A stretch of 41,036 bases of DNA from Pirellulales bacterium (GTDB lineage Bacteria; Planctomycetota; Planctomycetia; Pirellulales; Thermoguttaceae), in NCBI GenBank assembly GCA_016936015.1, contig JAFGPV010000176.1:1-41036 (forward strand), written 5' to 3'. Numbering within the stretch: the first letter of the stretch is position 1; each line of letters starts with the position of its first letter. A model generated the notes under the pieces. The model was given only the letters and a program-made list of their open reading frames with translations. It had not been told where the DNA came from and searched no databases. Below are positions 7,443-16,319 of this stretch, piece by piece. Both the position numbers and the translations under genes were made by a program.

Positions 7443-7458
7443 GTGCGTGAAACGCACC
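7443..7458. repeat. Single-arm palindromic repeat, GGTGCGTTTCACGCACC family
   Basis: GTGCGTGAAACGCACC is identical to the core of the arms at 27922-27978. It lies just upstream of the frameshifted membrane gene. Confidence 0.8.
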
Positions 7459-7490
7459 GGGGGTGGTGCGGTGTAAATTCATTTTTCTGC

Positions 7491-7522
7491 CCTCACCCTG
7501 CCCTCTCCCAAAGGGAGAGGGG
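7491..7522. repeat. CCTCACCCT..CTCTCCCAAAGGGAGAG repeat, intergenic copy
   Basis: A CCTCACCCTG lead followed by the palindrome CCCTCTCCCAAAGGGAGAGG. The same element occurs inside three coding sequences, at 13131, 29766 and 38151. Here it lies 12 bp past the stop codon of the DUF1015 gene. Confidence 0.85.
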
Positions 7523-7533
7523 AACTCACGAAT

Positions 7534-8838
7534 TCATTCCAGCGGGTTGACCAGCAGGCCGCTTAGGAGCTTGGGGTAGAAGTAGGTGCTCTTGGCCGGC
7601 ATGCGTTCGCCGCGGAGGCTGATCTGGCGGATGTGATCGACCGTGGCCGACATGACCAGGGCCGCCAGGGGGAACTCGCCCGACTTCAGGCCGTCGACCA
7701 CTTCCTGGACGAGGTGGACGTAGCGGGGTTTGGGCAGGTCCTTGCAGCCTAATAAATCCTCAATCACCAAACGATGGAGCAGAGCGACGCCCAGGCCCCG
7801 CCATTCCTCGTTGTGGTCCTTGGCCGTCTCGGCCATCCGCTTGACGCCGGCCTCCGTCAGGGTGATCAGCAGCCAGCGGTTGTCCTTGTGGGTGTAGAGG
7901 GCCATCGTGCCCTGCTGGTCGAGCGTTTCGATCTCCTCCCAGATCTCTGCGGCCCGATCCGGACCTTGGCCGGCGTCGCGGCAGGTGAAGTTATTGCCCA
8001 GTTTGGTTTGCAATTCCTTCGAGGTCAGTTCCGGCACGCCGCGGAAGAGCCGGTGGGTGGGCATGACGACCAGGCCCGGATCGTCCATCGCCACGAGCAT
8101 CATCAGCGTGTAGTTGGCCGGGTGCTGGGAGGTGAGGAATCCGCTGTCGTACACCTCGTCGCGGTACTTGCACGAGGTCTCGTAACGGTGGTGGCCGTCG
8201 GCGATGAAGACCGGCTTGGGACCCAACAGGGCGGTCAGTTGGGCGATCTGATCGACGTCGGTCACCGGCCAGAGCCGATGGGTCACGCCGAGGTGATCTT
8301 TGGCGGCCAGGGGCGTCTTGCCGGCCACGGCGGCGTCGAGCAGTTTTTCGGCCTGCTTTTCCGGATCGGGATAGAGCCCGAAGATCGGGCTGAAATTCGC
8401 CTTGGTGACGGTCATCAGCATCAGCCGATCGACCTTGGCGGCAGGCAGGGTCTCCTCGTGGGGAAAGACCTGGCCTTCGCCGAACTTCGAGAGGCGGTGG
8501 CGGCAAAGGAATCCCCGCCGGGTAATGTCTTTCCCTTCGACGTTGAAGTCCTGGTAATAGACGTACAGGGCGGGATCGGCCTCGGTAAACAGCACGCCGT
8601 CGGCCAACCACTGTTTGAAGAGCTTGGCCGATCGGGTGTAGCGGTTGTTTGTGGCGTCGTCGTCGCCCGGTTGGATTTTGTTGAAATCGATCCGCACGAA
8701 GTTATGGGGCGACATCTGATAGAGCCGCTCCTGCAACTCGGGACCGATCACGTCGTAAGGGGGCGAAACGACGTCGCTCAGCGAGCCGACGTGTCCCAGG
8801 TTGTAGCGGACAGCGCGGAAGGCTTGGATCTCGGGCAT
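7534..8838 (-). CDS. DUF1015 family protein
   Basis: The 434-residue protein matches the DUF1015 family in length and in its landmarks: the amino terminus IQAFRAVRYNLGHVGSLSDV with VVSPPYDVIGPELQERLY, the block PVFIADGHHRYETSCKYRDE, and MMLVAMDDPGLVVMPTHRLF. It is predicted cytoplasmic and has no signal peptide. The biochemical role of this widespread bacterial family is not established as far as I know; the conserved ADGHHRYE block with its histidines looks like an active-site or metal-binding segment (inference). It lies downstream of ahcY on the same strand, with a palindromic repeat between them. Confidence 0.85.
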   Translation of the reverse strand: MPEIQAFRAVRYNLGHVGSLSDVVSPPYDVIGPELQERLYQMSPHNFVRIDFNKIQPGDDDATNNRYTRSAKLFKQWLADGVLFTEADPALYVYYQDFNVEGKDITRRGFLCRHRLSKFGEGQVFPHEETLPAAKVDRLMLMTVTKANFSPIFGLYPDPEKQAEKLLDAAVAGKTPLAAKDHLGVTHRLWPVTDVDQIAQLTALLGPKPVFIADGHHRYETSCKYRDEVYDSGFLTSQHPANYTLMMLVAMDDPGLVVMPTHRLFRGVPELTSKELQTKLGNNFTCRDAGQGPDRAAEIWEEIETLDQQGTMALYTHKDNRWLLITLTEAGVKRMAETAKDHNEEWRGLGVALLHRLVIEDLLGCKDLPKPRYVHLVQEVVDGLKSGEFPLAALVMSATVDHIRQISLRGERMPAKSTYFYPKLLSGLLVNPLE

Positions 8839-8849
8839 GGGAGAGGAAA

Positions 8850-8927
8850 GGGATTGGGGATTGGGGATTAGGGATTAGTGACCAGGCTTGGGAGATTTCT
8901 AATCCCTAATCCCCAATCCCTAATCCC
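8850..8927. repeat. GGGATTGGGGATTAGGGATT inverted repeat pair
   Basis: Arms 8850-8878 and 8899-8927 (29 bp each) are inverted copies with one mismatch, built of GGGATTRG units. It starts 6 bp past the ahcY stop codon. Related single or partial copies are at 30424-30446 and, more loosely, around 5622-5656 and inside purL at 37254. Confidence 0.85.
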
Positions 8928-8932
8928 TTCTT

Positions 8933-10249
8933 TTAATACCGATAGTAATCCGGCTTGAACGGCCCATTGACGGGCACGCCGAGGTAAGCGGCCTGCTTGG
9001 GGGTGAGCTTGGTGAGCTTGACGCCCAGTGGCTCGATATGCAGCCGGGCGACCTCTTCGTCGAGCTTCTTGGGCAGCGTGTAGACGCCCACCGGATACTG
9101 CTCGTGATTGGTCCAAAGCTCGATCTGCGCCAGGACCTGGTTGGTAAACGAGTTGGACATCACGAACGAGGGGTGGCCGGTCGCGCAGCCGAGATTGACC
9201 AGCCGGCCCTCGGCCAGGAGGATGATCGAATGGCCGTCGGGGAAGGTGTAGCGGTCGACCAGCGACTTGATATTCAGCCGTTTGACGTCCTTTTGCGCCT
9301 GGAGGGCCGCCACGTCGATCTCGAGATCGAAATGCCCGATGTTGCAGACGATGGCGTCGTTGGGCATCTTTTCCATGTGCTCCAGCCGGATCACGTCGCG
9401 GCAGCCGGTGGCGGTGATGAAGATGTTTCCTTGCGGGGCGGCTTCCTCCATCGTGACGACCTCGAATCCCTCCATCGCCGCCTGCAAGGCGCAGATCGGA
9501 TCGACCTCGGTCACGAGCACCCGGGCGCCGTAGGACTGCATGGACTGTACGCATCCCTTGCCCACGTCGCCGTAGCCGCAGACGACCACGACCTTGCCGG
9601 CGACCATGATGTCGGTAGCCCGCTTGATCCCGTCGGCCAGCGACTCGCGGCAGCCGTAGAGGTTGTCGAACTTGCTCTTGGTCACCGAATCGTTGACGTT
9701 GAAGGCGGGGGTCATCAATTCGCCCCGCTCGTGCATCTGATAGAGGCGGTGCACTCCGGTGGTGGTCTCTTCCGACAGGCCGCGGAGGCCGGAGAGGAGG
9801 TGGCGGAATTTTTCGGTGTAGACCATCGCGGTCAGGTCACCGCCGTCGTCGACGATCAGTTGCAGGGGCTGGCCGTCGGGAAAGTAAAGGGTCTGCTCGA
9901 TGCACCAGTCGTAGTCCGCGTCGGTCTCCCCTTTCCAAGCGTACACTGGAACCCCCCGTTTAGCAATGGCGGCGGCGGCGTGGTCTTGTGTGGAATACTT
10001 GTTGCAACTGCTCCAACACACCTCGGCTCCGAGTTCCAGGAGGGTCTCGATGAGCACGGCCGTCTGGATGGTCATGTGCAGGCAGCCGGAGATATGGGCG
10101 CCGCTGAGCGGCTTCGTGGGGCCGTATTTTCGCCTCAGCGCCATCAGGCCGGGCATCTCGTTTTCAGCCAACATGATCTCCTTGCGGCCCCAATCGGCCA
10201 ACGAGAGATCGGCAACCTTATAGGGAGGTTTTGAGACGACGCGGGTCAT
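8933..10249 (-). CDS. ahcY: S-adenosylhomocysteine hydrolase
   Basis: The enzyme splits S-adenosylhomocysteine to adenosine and homocysteine, removing the product that inhibits methyltransferases. Family landmarks: the amino-terminal substrate domain ([34 protein letters not shown]), the block [20 protein letters not shown], the NAD-binding loop [13 protein letters not shown], and the C-terminal end FKPDYYRY that reaches into the partner subunit. At 438 residues it is full length. GAGGT lies about 7 nt before the ATG. I searched the leader (10250-10350) for a SAH riboswitch and saw none. Confidence 0.97.
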   Translation of the reverse strand: MTRVVSKPPYKVADLSLADWGRKEIMLAENEMPGLMALRRKYGPTKPLSGAHISGCLHMTIQTAVLIETLLELGAEVCWSSCNKYSTQDHAAAAIAKRGVPVYAWKGETDADYDWCIEQTLYFPDGQPLQLIVDDGGDLTAMVYTEKFRHLLSGLRGLSEETTTGVHRLYQMHERGELMTPAFNVNDSVTKSKFDNLYGCRESLADGIKRATDIMVAGKVVVVCGYGDVGKGCVQSMQSYGARVLVTEVDPICALQAAMEGFEVVTMEEAAPQGNIFITATGCRDVIRLEHMEKMPNDAIVCNIGHFDLEIDVAALQAQKDVKRLNIKSLVDRYTFPDGHSIILLAEGRLVNLGCATGHPSFVMSNSFTNQVLAQIELWTNHEQYPVGVYTLPKKLDEEVARLHIEPLGVKLTKLTPKQAAYLGVPVNGPFKPDYYRY

Positions 10250-10352
10250 GGAATACCTCGTAAGAAGGGGGTGTGGTCAATGAAATGTCAGTTTATGAGA
10301 TAATTCTCAATCCCGCAAGAGATTTTATGCTCGTATCGGGGACAACTCCCAG

Positions 10353-10424
10353 GAGGACAGGCATTCCTGCCTGTCTTATTGCCAGACAGGAATGTCTGGC
10401 CTCCTGAAGAATGTCCGGCCTCCT
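10353..10424. repeat. Twin-hairpin repeat, GACAGGCATTCCTGCCTGTC family
   Basis: Hairpin 10356-10375 (GACAGGCATTCCTGCCTGTC) and hairpin 10381-10400 (GCCAGACAGGAATGTCTGGC) are flanked by AGGAGG and CCTCCT, so the element is also an overall inverted repeat. A partial third copy (AATGTCCGGCCTCCTC) follows. It lies between ahcY and the S51 peptidase gene. Apart from it I see only a plain promoter region in 10250-10429. Confidence 0.8.
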
Positions 10425-10429
10425 CAAGA

Positions 10430-11326
10430 TCAGGATTGTTTTTGTCTGACCGGTTCCTTTTGATGGAGCATCAGAAGGGAAATTCTTTTTCCCCGAGGGC
10501 TGATCAACTCAGCTTCGTCGCCGGGCCGAAGTCGATAGAGGAGCAGGGATCGCTGCTGACCGGTCCTGAGGAAGACGGTAGCCCGCTGGTTGCCGATCAC
10601 TCGGAGATGATTGCCGCGGATGAGCAGGGAGGTTTGCTCATCGACGCCGAGACCGACGACGTCGGGGTGGTCTTCGAGCACGCCAAGCAGCCGGGCGCCG
10701 CGTCCGCGCTGCGAAAAGTGTTGATCGACCACGGCGTTGTCAATCAGCCCCAGGCCTTTTCCCAGGTGGGCTTTCGTCCTGGAGCCGTGGCTGATCATGA
10801 TATCCGACATGGCGGACGATCCGGCCGATTCCCCGCCGATGACGCCGCCCCGGGCCAGGAGTCGATGCAGCGCCGCTTCGGCCTTGGTGCCGCCGATGAT
10901 GCGCATCAAGCGGTTTTGATAGCCGCCGGAGATCCAGACGCCGGTGGCGTCGTTCAATGTCCAGATCGGTTTTCGTGCGTTGGCGTCCTTGGGTGATTGG
11001 AAATTGAGAAACTGAAACGACGCCGGGTGATATTCCCTCCAAACCTGGAAGCACCGCCGCAGACGTTCCATCGAATCGTAGGGATACGCGGAGGGGATAT
11101 GGACGATCCGGGCGTTCTTTCCGCCGGCTAGCCGGAAGAATTCGTCGAAGACGACGCGAGGGGTTCGCCCGCCGCCGCCGATGAGCAAGGTTCCGCCGCT
11201 CTCCGCTGCCCCCTCGGGCAATCCTAAAGGATTATTGGCCTTGAACTGGTCCCCGGCCGGAATATTTTGGGGCAGAAACAGGAGGTGCAACGTCACGAGC
11301 AACGGAAACCAATGAAGCGCTTTCAC
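10430..11326 (-). CDS. Exported cyanophycinase-like S51 peptidase
   Basis: The protein begins with a signal peptide (KALHWFPLLVTLHLLFL, cleavage probably near PAGD). It then shows the S51 fold landmarks: SGGTLLIGGGGRTPRVVFDE, ARIVHIPSAYPYDS, GVWISGGYQNRLMRIIGGT, and the nucleophile elbow GGVIGGESAGSSAMSD, where the serine of ESAGSS is the expected catalytic residue. The later block GLGLIDNAVVDQHFSQRGR is also typical of cyanophycinases. These enzymes release Asp-Arg dipeptides from cyanophycin; related exported forms probably act on other polypeptides. No cyanophycin synthetase is in the window, so the substrate is open. Length (298 aa) fits the family. Confidence 0.85.
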   Translation of the reverse strand: MKALHWFPLLVTLHLLFLPQNIPAGDQFKANNPLGLPEGAAESGGTLLIGGGGRTPRVVFDEFFRLAGGKNARIVHIPSAYPYDSMERLRRCFQVWREYHPASFQFLNFQSPKDANARKPIWTLNDATGVWISGGYQNRLMRIIGGTKAEAALHRLLARGGVIGGESAGSSAMSDIMISHGSRTKAHLGKGLGLIDNAVVDQHFSQRGRGARLLGVLEDHPDVVGLGVDEQTSLLIRGNHLRVIGNQRATVFLRTGQQRSLLLYRLRPGDEAELISPRGKRISLLMLHQKEPVRQKQS

Positions 11327-11398
11327 GGATTTTCGATTCTCCTGGGTCTGGGAAGTGTTTGAAAAATATCAATAACCTCGTTCTGACAATATAAAAAA

Positions 11399-12055
11399 CT
11401 ATGACGTCAAGGCATTCCGGGCGGCCTGAACGAACGCCCGGACGACGTCGGGATCCTTTCTCCCGGGCGAGCATTCCACGCCGCTGGCGGTATCGACGGC
11501 GTCGGGCCGAACGGCGCGAACGGCCTGGGCGACGTTCAGGGGAGTCAAACCACCCGCCAGGATGAAGGGGGGAAGTCCTGGACGTTTGACGTACTCGGCA
11601 CAAGTCGCCCAGTCGGCGGTTTCGCCGGTGCCGCCGTATTGGCCCGGTCGGTGGGCGTCTAGGAGAACCATTACGGGTTTCACGCCGATTTGTTCACATT
11701 CCGCCAGATAGGCGACCACCGGGGAGAGTCCCCCGGCCGAAAGGCGGAACGCCCGGATCACGGGCCGCCCATCCAACTCGGGCAGGAACGCCGGGGATTC
11801 GTCGCCGTGCAATTGGATCAGATCCAACTCCAGCCGGTCGAAGGTCTCGACCACCTCGCCGGCCGGCGCGTTGACAAAGACGCCGACTTTGACGAGTTCC
11901 CGGGGGAGCGCCGAGAGGATCCGCCGGGCAACGTCAAGGGTAATGCCGCGGGGACTTTTTTTGTAGAAATTCAGGCCCAGGGCGTCAGCCCCGGCCTCCG
12001 CTGCTGCTAGGGCGTCCCTCGGGTCGGTTATCCCGCAGATTTTAATCTGGAACAT
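11399..12055 (-). CDS. trpF: Phosphoribosylanthranilate isomerase
   Basis: TrpF converts N-(5-phosphoribosyl)anthranilate to its deoxyribulose isomer, the third step of tryptophan synthesis. It is a 218-residue TIM barrel with MFQIKICGITDPRDA (the catalytic cysteine), ALGLNFYKKSPRGI, LIQLHGDESPAF, the general-acid region MVLLDAHRPGQYGGTGETAD, and the phosphate-binding ends FILAGGLTPLNVAQAV and VDTASGVE. It stands alone here rather than in a trp operon, which is common outside the enterics. It is divergent from the Wzz-like gene across a repeat. Confidence 0.96.
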   Translation of the reverse strand: MFQIKICGITDPRDALAAAEAGADALGLNFYKKSPRGITLDVARRILSALPRELVKVGVFVNAPAGEVVETFDRLELDLIQLHGDESPAFLPELDGRPVIRAFRLSAGGLSPVVAYLAECEQIGVKPVMVLLDAHRPGQYGGTGETADWATCAEYVKRPGLPPFILAGGLTPLNVAQAVRAVRPDAVDTASGVECSPGRKDPDVVRAFVQAARNALTS

Positions 12056-12128
12056 GGGGGGTTCTGGTCGATGACGATAATAAGTATTTATCTGGACTTT
12101 TTTATCAGTCTCAGAAAACGAAAGCCCT

Positions 12129-12199
12129 ATAGCCGACGGCTAACAGCCGCCGAGAAGCAGAGGGGGGACTCTCCTCGGCGGCTGTTAGCCGCCGGCTAT
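12129..12199. repeat. ATAGCCGACGGCTAACAGCCGCCGAG inverted repeat pair
   Basis: Arms 12129-12154 and 12174-12199 (26 bp) are inverted copies with one mismatch; each arm contains shorter palindromes (AGCCGACGGCT). It occupies the space between the divergent trpF and Wzz-like genes, where both promoters must lie. Confidence 0.85.
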
Positions 12200-12252
12200 T
12201 GAATCCGATTTTGCTTTGAAGTTCTGCAATACTCCTTTCAGAAGGAGCGCCG

Positions 12253-13662
12253 ATGTCCCGTAGTCGATCCACGCCGCTGCCGACGGTACAGGAACGATTT
12301 TCCATCCGGCCGCATCTCGTGGCCGGTTTGGCCGCCTTTCTCGTCACCGGGCTGACGGTCCACTTTTTCGCCCAGCACGGCCTGCGACAGGGCAGCCCGG
12401 CCCAACCGGCGCCGGTTCGCGTCCGGGTGGAACTGCCCGAGGTCCTGGCCTCCGGCCTCCGGGAGGCAAATACTCCCGACGCGATCAAGGGCCTGTCCTC
12501 CTATTTTCGCCGAGAGGATTTGCTCCGGCAAGCCTGGCAGGAGTTTACCGCCCGACGGGAATCCACTCCGGGCGGCACGCTTCCCAAGGTCCTCGGCTCA
12601 TATCCACAATTCACTTCTTCGCTCGGTATTATAGGAACCAAGACGGCGGGGGGGTATCGTTTCGACTTGCAATTGGTCTCCCTCTTTCCCGACGAGGCGG
12701 CTGAGTATTTGAAGATCCTGGCCCGGCAGTTCGTCCGCCAATGCCAAAGCGAACGGGCCGCACTGGCCCGGCGCCGGGCGATTCGTTCTCAAGAGGATTT
12801 TCGTCGGGCGAAGGTGGAGTATCGAGAGGCCCGAAACCGATTGAACCGTTTTGAGGAAGAATTTCTCCGCCGGGAGGCGGAACGTCGGCTGGCGCAGCAG
12901 TCGGCCGCGCTGCAAAAGAAAGAGCAAGCCGCCGTCGTTCCCCTGACGGAGAATCCCCGTTGGATTGAACTGCACAATGCCTTGGAGTCGGCCCGGGATA
13001 CTGAGGCGATCCTCTTGAAGAAAGTGACGGCCCTCCATCCCCGGATCGTCGTGCTTCGCCGGCAGATGCAGGAAATGGAGGGGGAAATTGCCGCCACACC
13101 CCGTTGGTTGGCAAAAGAAAATGGCGGAAGCCCACGCCCTAACCCTCTCCCGGAGGGAGAGAGGATGAACATGGACAGCGAGGAACTAGTGCGGAGGATG
13201 AACGCCTTGGAGATCCATCGGCAACTCCAGCAGGACATCGAGAAAGCCGCCGCGAACTACCGTCGTACAAGAGACGCGGTGCAACTTGTCGAGGTTCAGT
13301 CGCCCGAGTTGCCGCCGGGCGCGATCCAGGTCTTTCTCCCGGCGGAAGCGAAGCCTCGCGCCGCGGGGAACTTCCGCCTGCTCGGCCTGAGTCTCGGTTC
13401 CGCACTGATGATGGCCGTGGGAGTGTGTTTCGTTTCGCTGGGGACGTCCTTGGAGCCGTTGGTTGCCCGACTGGCCGATCTCGAACGGCTGGTGGGCGTG
13501 CCGATCCTCGGGCTGATCCCGGGGCGGCAATCCGGCATCTCGCCCGTGGAGCGGGGCCGGCGGCGGGCCGTGGCCCGATGGACGTTCATCCTCAGCGGTC
13601 TGGCGCTGACCTTCGGAGCCACCGCCGCGATCCTGATGGTCTTCTCCCGGTTTGCCGGATAG
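12253..13662 (+). CDS. Wzz-like polysaccharide chain-length protein
   Basis: The protein has one membrane span near each end (LVAGLAAFLVTGLTVHFFAQ near the start; LGLSLGSALMMAVGVCFVSL and WTFILSGLALTFGATAAILM near the end) with a long, charged, coiled-coil-rich middle, the layout of polysaccharide co-polymerases that set chain length with a Wzy/Wzx machine. The segment MQEMEGEI and the Arg/Glu-rich helices around residues 170-230 fit the coiled coil. The start follows AGAAGGAG by about 7 nt. Around residues 293-304 a dispersed DNA repeat is translated in frame (SPRPNPLPEGER). An ExeA-like ATPase and a CpsD-like P-loop protein follow on the same strand, as in PEP-CTERM/exosortase polysaccharide loci. 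Confidence 0.7.
   Translation: MSRSRSTPLPTVQERFSIRPHLVAGLAAFLVTGLTVHFFAQHGLRQGSPAQPAPVRVRVELPEVLASGLREANTPDAIKGLSSYFRREDLLRQAWQEFTARRESTPGGTLPKVLGSYPQFTSSLGIIGTKTAGGYRFDLQLVSLFPDEAAEYLKILARQFVRQCQSERAALARRRAIRSQEDFRRAKVEYREARNRLNRFEEEFLRREAERRLAQQSAALQKKEQAAVVPLTENPRWIELHNALESARDTEAILLKKVTALHPRIVVLRRQMQEMEGEIAATPRWLAKENGGSPRPNPLPEGERMNMDSEELVRRMNALEIHRQLQQDIEKAAANYRRTRDAVQLVEVQSPELPPGAIQVFLPAEAKPRAAGNFRLLGLSLGSALMMAVGVCFVSLGTSLEPLVARLADLERLVGVPILGLIPGRQSGISPVERGRRRAVARWTFILSGLALTFGATAAILMVFSRFAG
13131..13164. repeat. CCTCACCCT..CTCTCCC repeat inside the Wzz-like gene
   Basis: CCCACGCCCTAACCCTCTCC followed by CGGAGGGAGAGAGG; a variant copy of the 7491 element with palindrome CTCTCCCGGAGGGAGAG. 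It keeps the reading frame and adds roughly a dozen residues (SPRPNPLPEGER). Confidence 0.8.
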
Positions 13663-13806
13663 GAAAACCGGCGAACTGCTTCCATGCCCCGGGACCGCTA
13701 CAGTTTGCCGAAATCGCTTTTTTTCACTATTTCCTTCACGCCTCCATTTGATAATTCCCGCTCATTTCCGAACTTTCCCGGTGCCGAATGGAAGTTATGA
13801 GACACT

Positions 13807-15252
13807 ATGTACGAGGCATTTTATAATTTGAAACGCCGCCCCTTTGCCGCGGCGCCGCAGGTGGAAGTCTATTTTCCCGGGGCGGCGGTGGAGGCCGCCC
13901 GGGGTGATTTGTTGCGCTGCCTGCAGCGCGGCGAGGGGATCGGACTGATCGTGGGACCGACGGGCACGGGCAAAACACTGCTCTGCCAGGTCCTGGCGGC
14001 GCAGTGCCGCGGCACGTGGCGCGTAGCCACACTCGCCTGCGGCCGGCTCAGCACCCGACGTTCGCTGTTCCAGGCCATTCTCTTCGAGCTGGGTCAGGCG
14101 TACCGGGGACTCGACGAGGGCGAATTGCGGTTGGCGCTGCTCGACTTCCTGACGCTGGGAAAAGATCCCTGCCAGGGTTTGGCGCTGTTCGTCGACGAAG
14201 CGCAGACGCTGCCGCTGCGGCTGCTGGACGAGATCCGCCTGCTGACGAACCTGGCCCGGGGCGGACAGCCCCTGGTGCGGGTGCTGCTGGCCGGCAACGG
14301 AATCTTGGAAGAACGTCTGGCCAGTCCCAAGCTCGATTCCTTTCATCAGCGGATTGCCACGCGGTGTTACCTGGAGGCGTATTCCCGCTCGGAGACCGCC
14401 GATTACATCCGCTTTCAAATCCAGGCGGCGGGGGGTAAAGATCGGGATCTGTTTTCCGGCGAAGCGTGCCAGAGCGTGTACCGGGCCACCGACGGCGTCC
14501 CCCGCCTGATCAATCAATTGTGCGACCACGTATTGCTGGCGGCCTACGCCTCCGAGCGGCAGCAAATCGGGCCGGAGGACGTGGAAGAGGCCTGGTCCGA
14601 TTTACAGCAGTTGCCGACGCCCTGGAACGCTTCGTCGTCATCCGCCGCCAACAACGTCATCGAGTTCGGCCGCTTGGAAGAAGGGACGGACGAAACCGGC
14701 GCCGCGGTGAAAGAGGAGGAGCTCCCGCCGTTGCGGCTGGCCGAGGAAGCGGAGGAGGCCAATGGTTTGGCGGGGCCGGAGCGGCAAATTTCGACGATTG
14801 AAAACCTGCTGACGGAGGCGGACGACGATTTTCAACCGGCGGGCACCATCGGTCCGGAAATCGAACTGGTCTTTGCCGAGGTCGAGGATCCCTTCCAGGA
14901 GGAGTTCGCCGAAGAGGAGCAGGTTTCCGATCGCTACGTCACACCCCCCGCGGCCGAATCGCCGCCGGCGGAACCGGCACCTCAGTTCATCGAACCGGAG
15001 CCGCCGCCGGCCGAGCAGGCCCCTCCGGAGGCGTCCCCGCCCGAGACGCCGTCCATTTTCCTTCAAAATGAAGGCTGGGAGACCGTGGCATTGGAGCCTT
15101 CGGACGCCGCGGCCATGTGTAGACCACCCTCGGAACTGGCGCTCCTGGAGGAAGACCGAACCGAGCCGGTTTCCCCGATTCCGGAGCAGACCGAATCACC
15201 AGCCCGCCGCCGCGAATTCCGCCGCTTGTTCGCCAAGCTGCGGCAGGGATGA
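13807..15252 (+). CDS. ExeA/GspA-like AAA ATPase with acidic tail
   Basis: The amino terminus MYEAFYNLKRRPFAAAPQVE is diagnostic of ExeA/GspA-type ATPases, including the subfamily in PEP-CTERM polysaccharide loci. Walker A is GPTGTGKTLL (about residues 46-55) and Walker B is LALFVDEAQTL (about 130-140), followed by sensor-like LVRVLLAGNGILEERLA and the end of the AAA module at GVPRLINQLCDHVLLAAYA. The last 200 residues are low-complexity, rich in Glu, Pro and Ala, and lack the peptidoglycan-binding or membrane segment of true ExeA. It follows the Wzz-like gene by 144 bp and precedes the CpsD-like gene by 170 bp. Role in secretion or assembly of a polymer is inference. Confidence 0.8.
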   Translation: MYEAFYNLKRRPFAAAPQVEVYFPGAAVEAARGDLLRCLQRGEGIGLIVGPTGTGKTLLCQVLAAQCRGTWRVATLACGRLSTRRSLFQAILFELGQAYRGLDEGELRLALLDFLTLGKDPCQGLALFVDEAQTLPLRLLDEIRLLTNLARGGQPLVRVLLAGNGILEERLASPKLDSFHQRIATRCYLEAYSRSETADYIRFQIQAAGGKDRDLFSGEACQSVYRATDGVPRLINQLCDHVLLAAYASERQQIGPEDVEEAWSDLQQLPTPWNASSSSAANNVIEFGRLEEGTDETGAAVKEEELPPLRLAEEAEEANGLAGPERQISTIENLLTEADDDFQPAGTIGPEIELVFAEVEDPFQEEFAEEEQVSDRYVTPPAAESPPAEPAPQFIEPEPPPAEQAPPEASPPETPSIFLQNEGWETVALEPSDAAAMCRPPSELALLEEDRTEPVSPIPEQTESPARRREFRRLFAKLRQG

Positions 15253-15293
15253 TTTTTACTGGATTGATTGAATCTTTAAGGATTAAGGCGCTC

Positions 15294-15365
15294 AACGCCC
15301 CGGGACGGCGGTCCCGGGGGTGAGGCAGACCGCAAATTACCCCCGCGATTGCCGTCGCGGGGCGT
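15294..15365. repeat. Paired palindromic repeat with compensatory changes
   Basis: Arm 15294-15321 (AACGCCCCGGGACGGCGGTC, then CCGGGGGT) and arm 15339-15365 (ACCCCCGCGATTGCCGTCGC, then GGGGCGT) are inverted relatives. Their inner stems differ, GGGAC/GTCCC against GCGA/TCGC, yet both still pair. It lies between the ATPase and the CpsD-like gene. Confidence 0.75.
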
Positions 15366-15422
15366 CGGATCATGGAACATTTCATTCCCTGATTCGTAAA
15401 ACTCTTTGCCGTTTCGATCATC

Positions 15423-16283
15423 ATGGGCCAGTTGCTGGATGCCTTGAAACGCCTGGAAACGCCGGGACCGCGTGCCGTGGAGCCGGAGACGGTTTCGGAC
15501 ACGGTCACGATCGCACCGGAAGAGGAACCGGCGTTGCGCGGCGAAGTGCAGATGGCCGACACCCTCCGCGAAGTGGAGTCAGCCGTCACGGAGTTGACCG
15601 TCGGGGAATTGCCCGAGATGGAGATCGAGCAGGCGTTCCCGGCCCCGGTCTCCCCTCCTCCACTGCCGCCGCAGCCAAGTCCGGCGGAGAAAAGTCCGCA
15701 GGGGGAGGTCTTTTCGGAGATCGCCCGGAGTCTCTGCGGCCAGCTCCCGACGGGACAAGCGACGGCGTTGTTTTTCACCAGTCCGCAGGATGGAGAAGGG
15801 AAGACCGAAACGCTGTGGGGCCTGGTCCACGCCCTGGCGGCCCAGGGGACGGGCAGAACGCTGGTCGTGGACGCCAATTTCCGGCGGCCGACCTTCTCGC
15901 GACGCTGGGCACAGGTCCGGCGGGGGCATGGCCTGGGCGAGGTCCTTTGGGCAATGGCGGATTGGGATGAGGCGGTTCAATCGGGGATCGTCCGGGGCGT
16001 TGATCTGCTGCCGAACTTCGGGCTGCCCAGGAACCTCGACCGCTCGGCGGAGCCACTGGGATTCGACGACTTGCTTCAGGCGGTGCGAAAGGAATATTCG
16101 TTGGTGTTGATCGACGCGGCCTCGCTGGCCCACGCCGAAACCGCCGTGTTGGCCGCCACCTGCGAAGGCGTGTATCTCGTCGTCCGCTTCGGCTACACCA
16201 CCCGCCCGGCCGTCCGCACTGCCGTGGACGCGCTAACCCGCAGCGGCAGCCGCCTGTGGGGATGCATTGGGGTGGAGGGATGA
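15423..16283 (+). CDS. CpsD/BY-kinase-like P-loop protein, degenerate
   Basis: The protein starts MGQLLDALKRLE, like tyrosine autokinases of polysaccharide loci, then has about 95 acidic linker residues and a P-loop domain. Walker A (FFTSPQDGEGKTET) keeps GEGKT. Walker A' reads LVVDANFRRP where BY-kinases have DADxRRP, and the Walker B region reads LVLIDAASL where they have DxPP. There is no C-terminal tyrosine cluster; the protein ends soon after RSGSRLWGCIGVEG. So it has the kinase fold but is probably not an active autokinase, or uses different residues. It is the third gene of a trio with the Wzz-like protein and the ATPase and probably modulates them (inference). Confidence 0.75.
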   Translation: MGQLLDALKRLETPGPRAVEPETVSDTVTIAPEEEPALRGEVQMADTLREVESAVTELTVGELPEMEIEQAFPAPVSPPPLPPQPSPAEKSPQGEVFSEIARSLCGQLPTGQATALFFTSPQDGEGKTETLWGLVHALAAQGTGRTLVVDANFRRPTFSRRWAQVRRGHGLGEVLWAMADWDEAVQSGIVRGVDLLPNFGLPRNLDRSAEPLGFDDLLQAVRKEYSLVLIDAASLAHAETAVLAATCEGVYLVVRFGYTTRPAVRTAVDALTRSGSRLWGCIGVEG

Positions 16284-16319
16284 CGAAGCCGCTTTCAGCT
16301 TCTCCATCCCTCATCTTTT

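Noticed and set aside
10250-10350. Possible SAH or SAM riboswitch before ahcY
   Set aside because: The leader lacks the conserved cores of these riboswitches; only an ordinary ribosome-binding site is visible.
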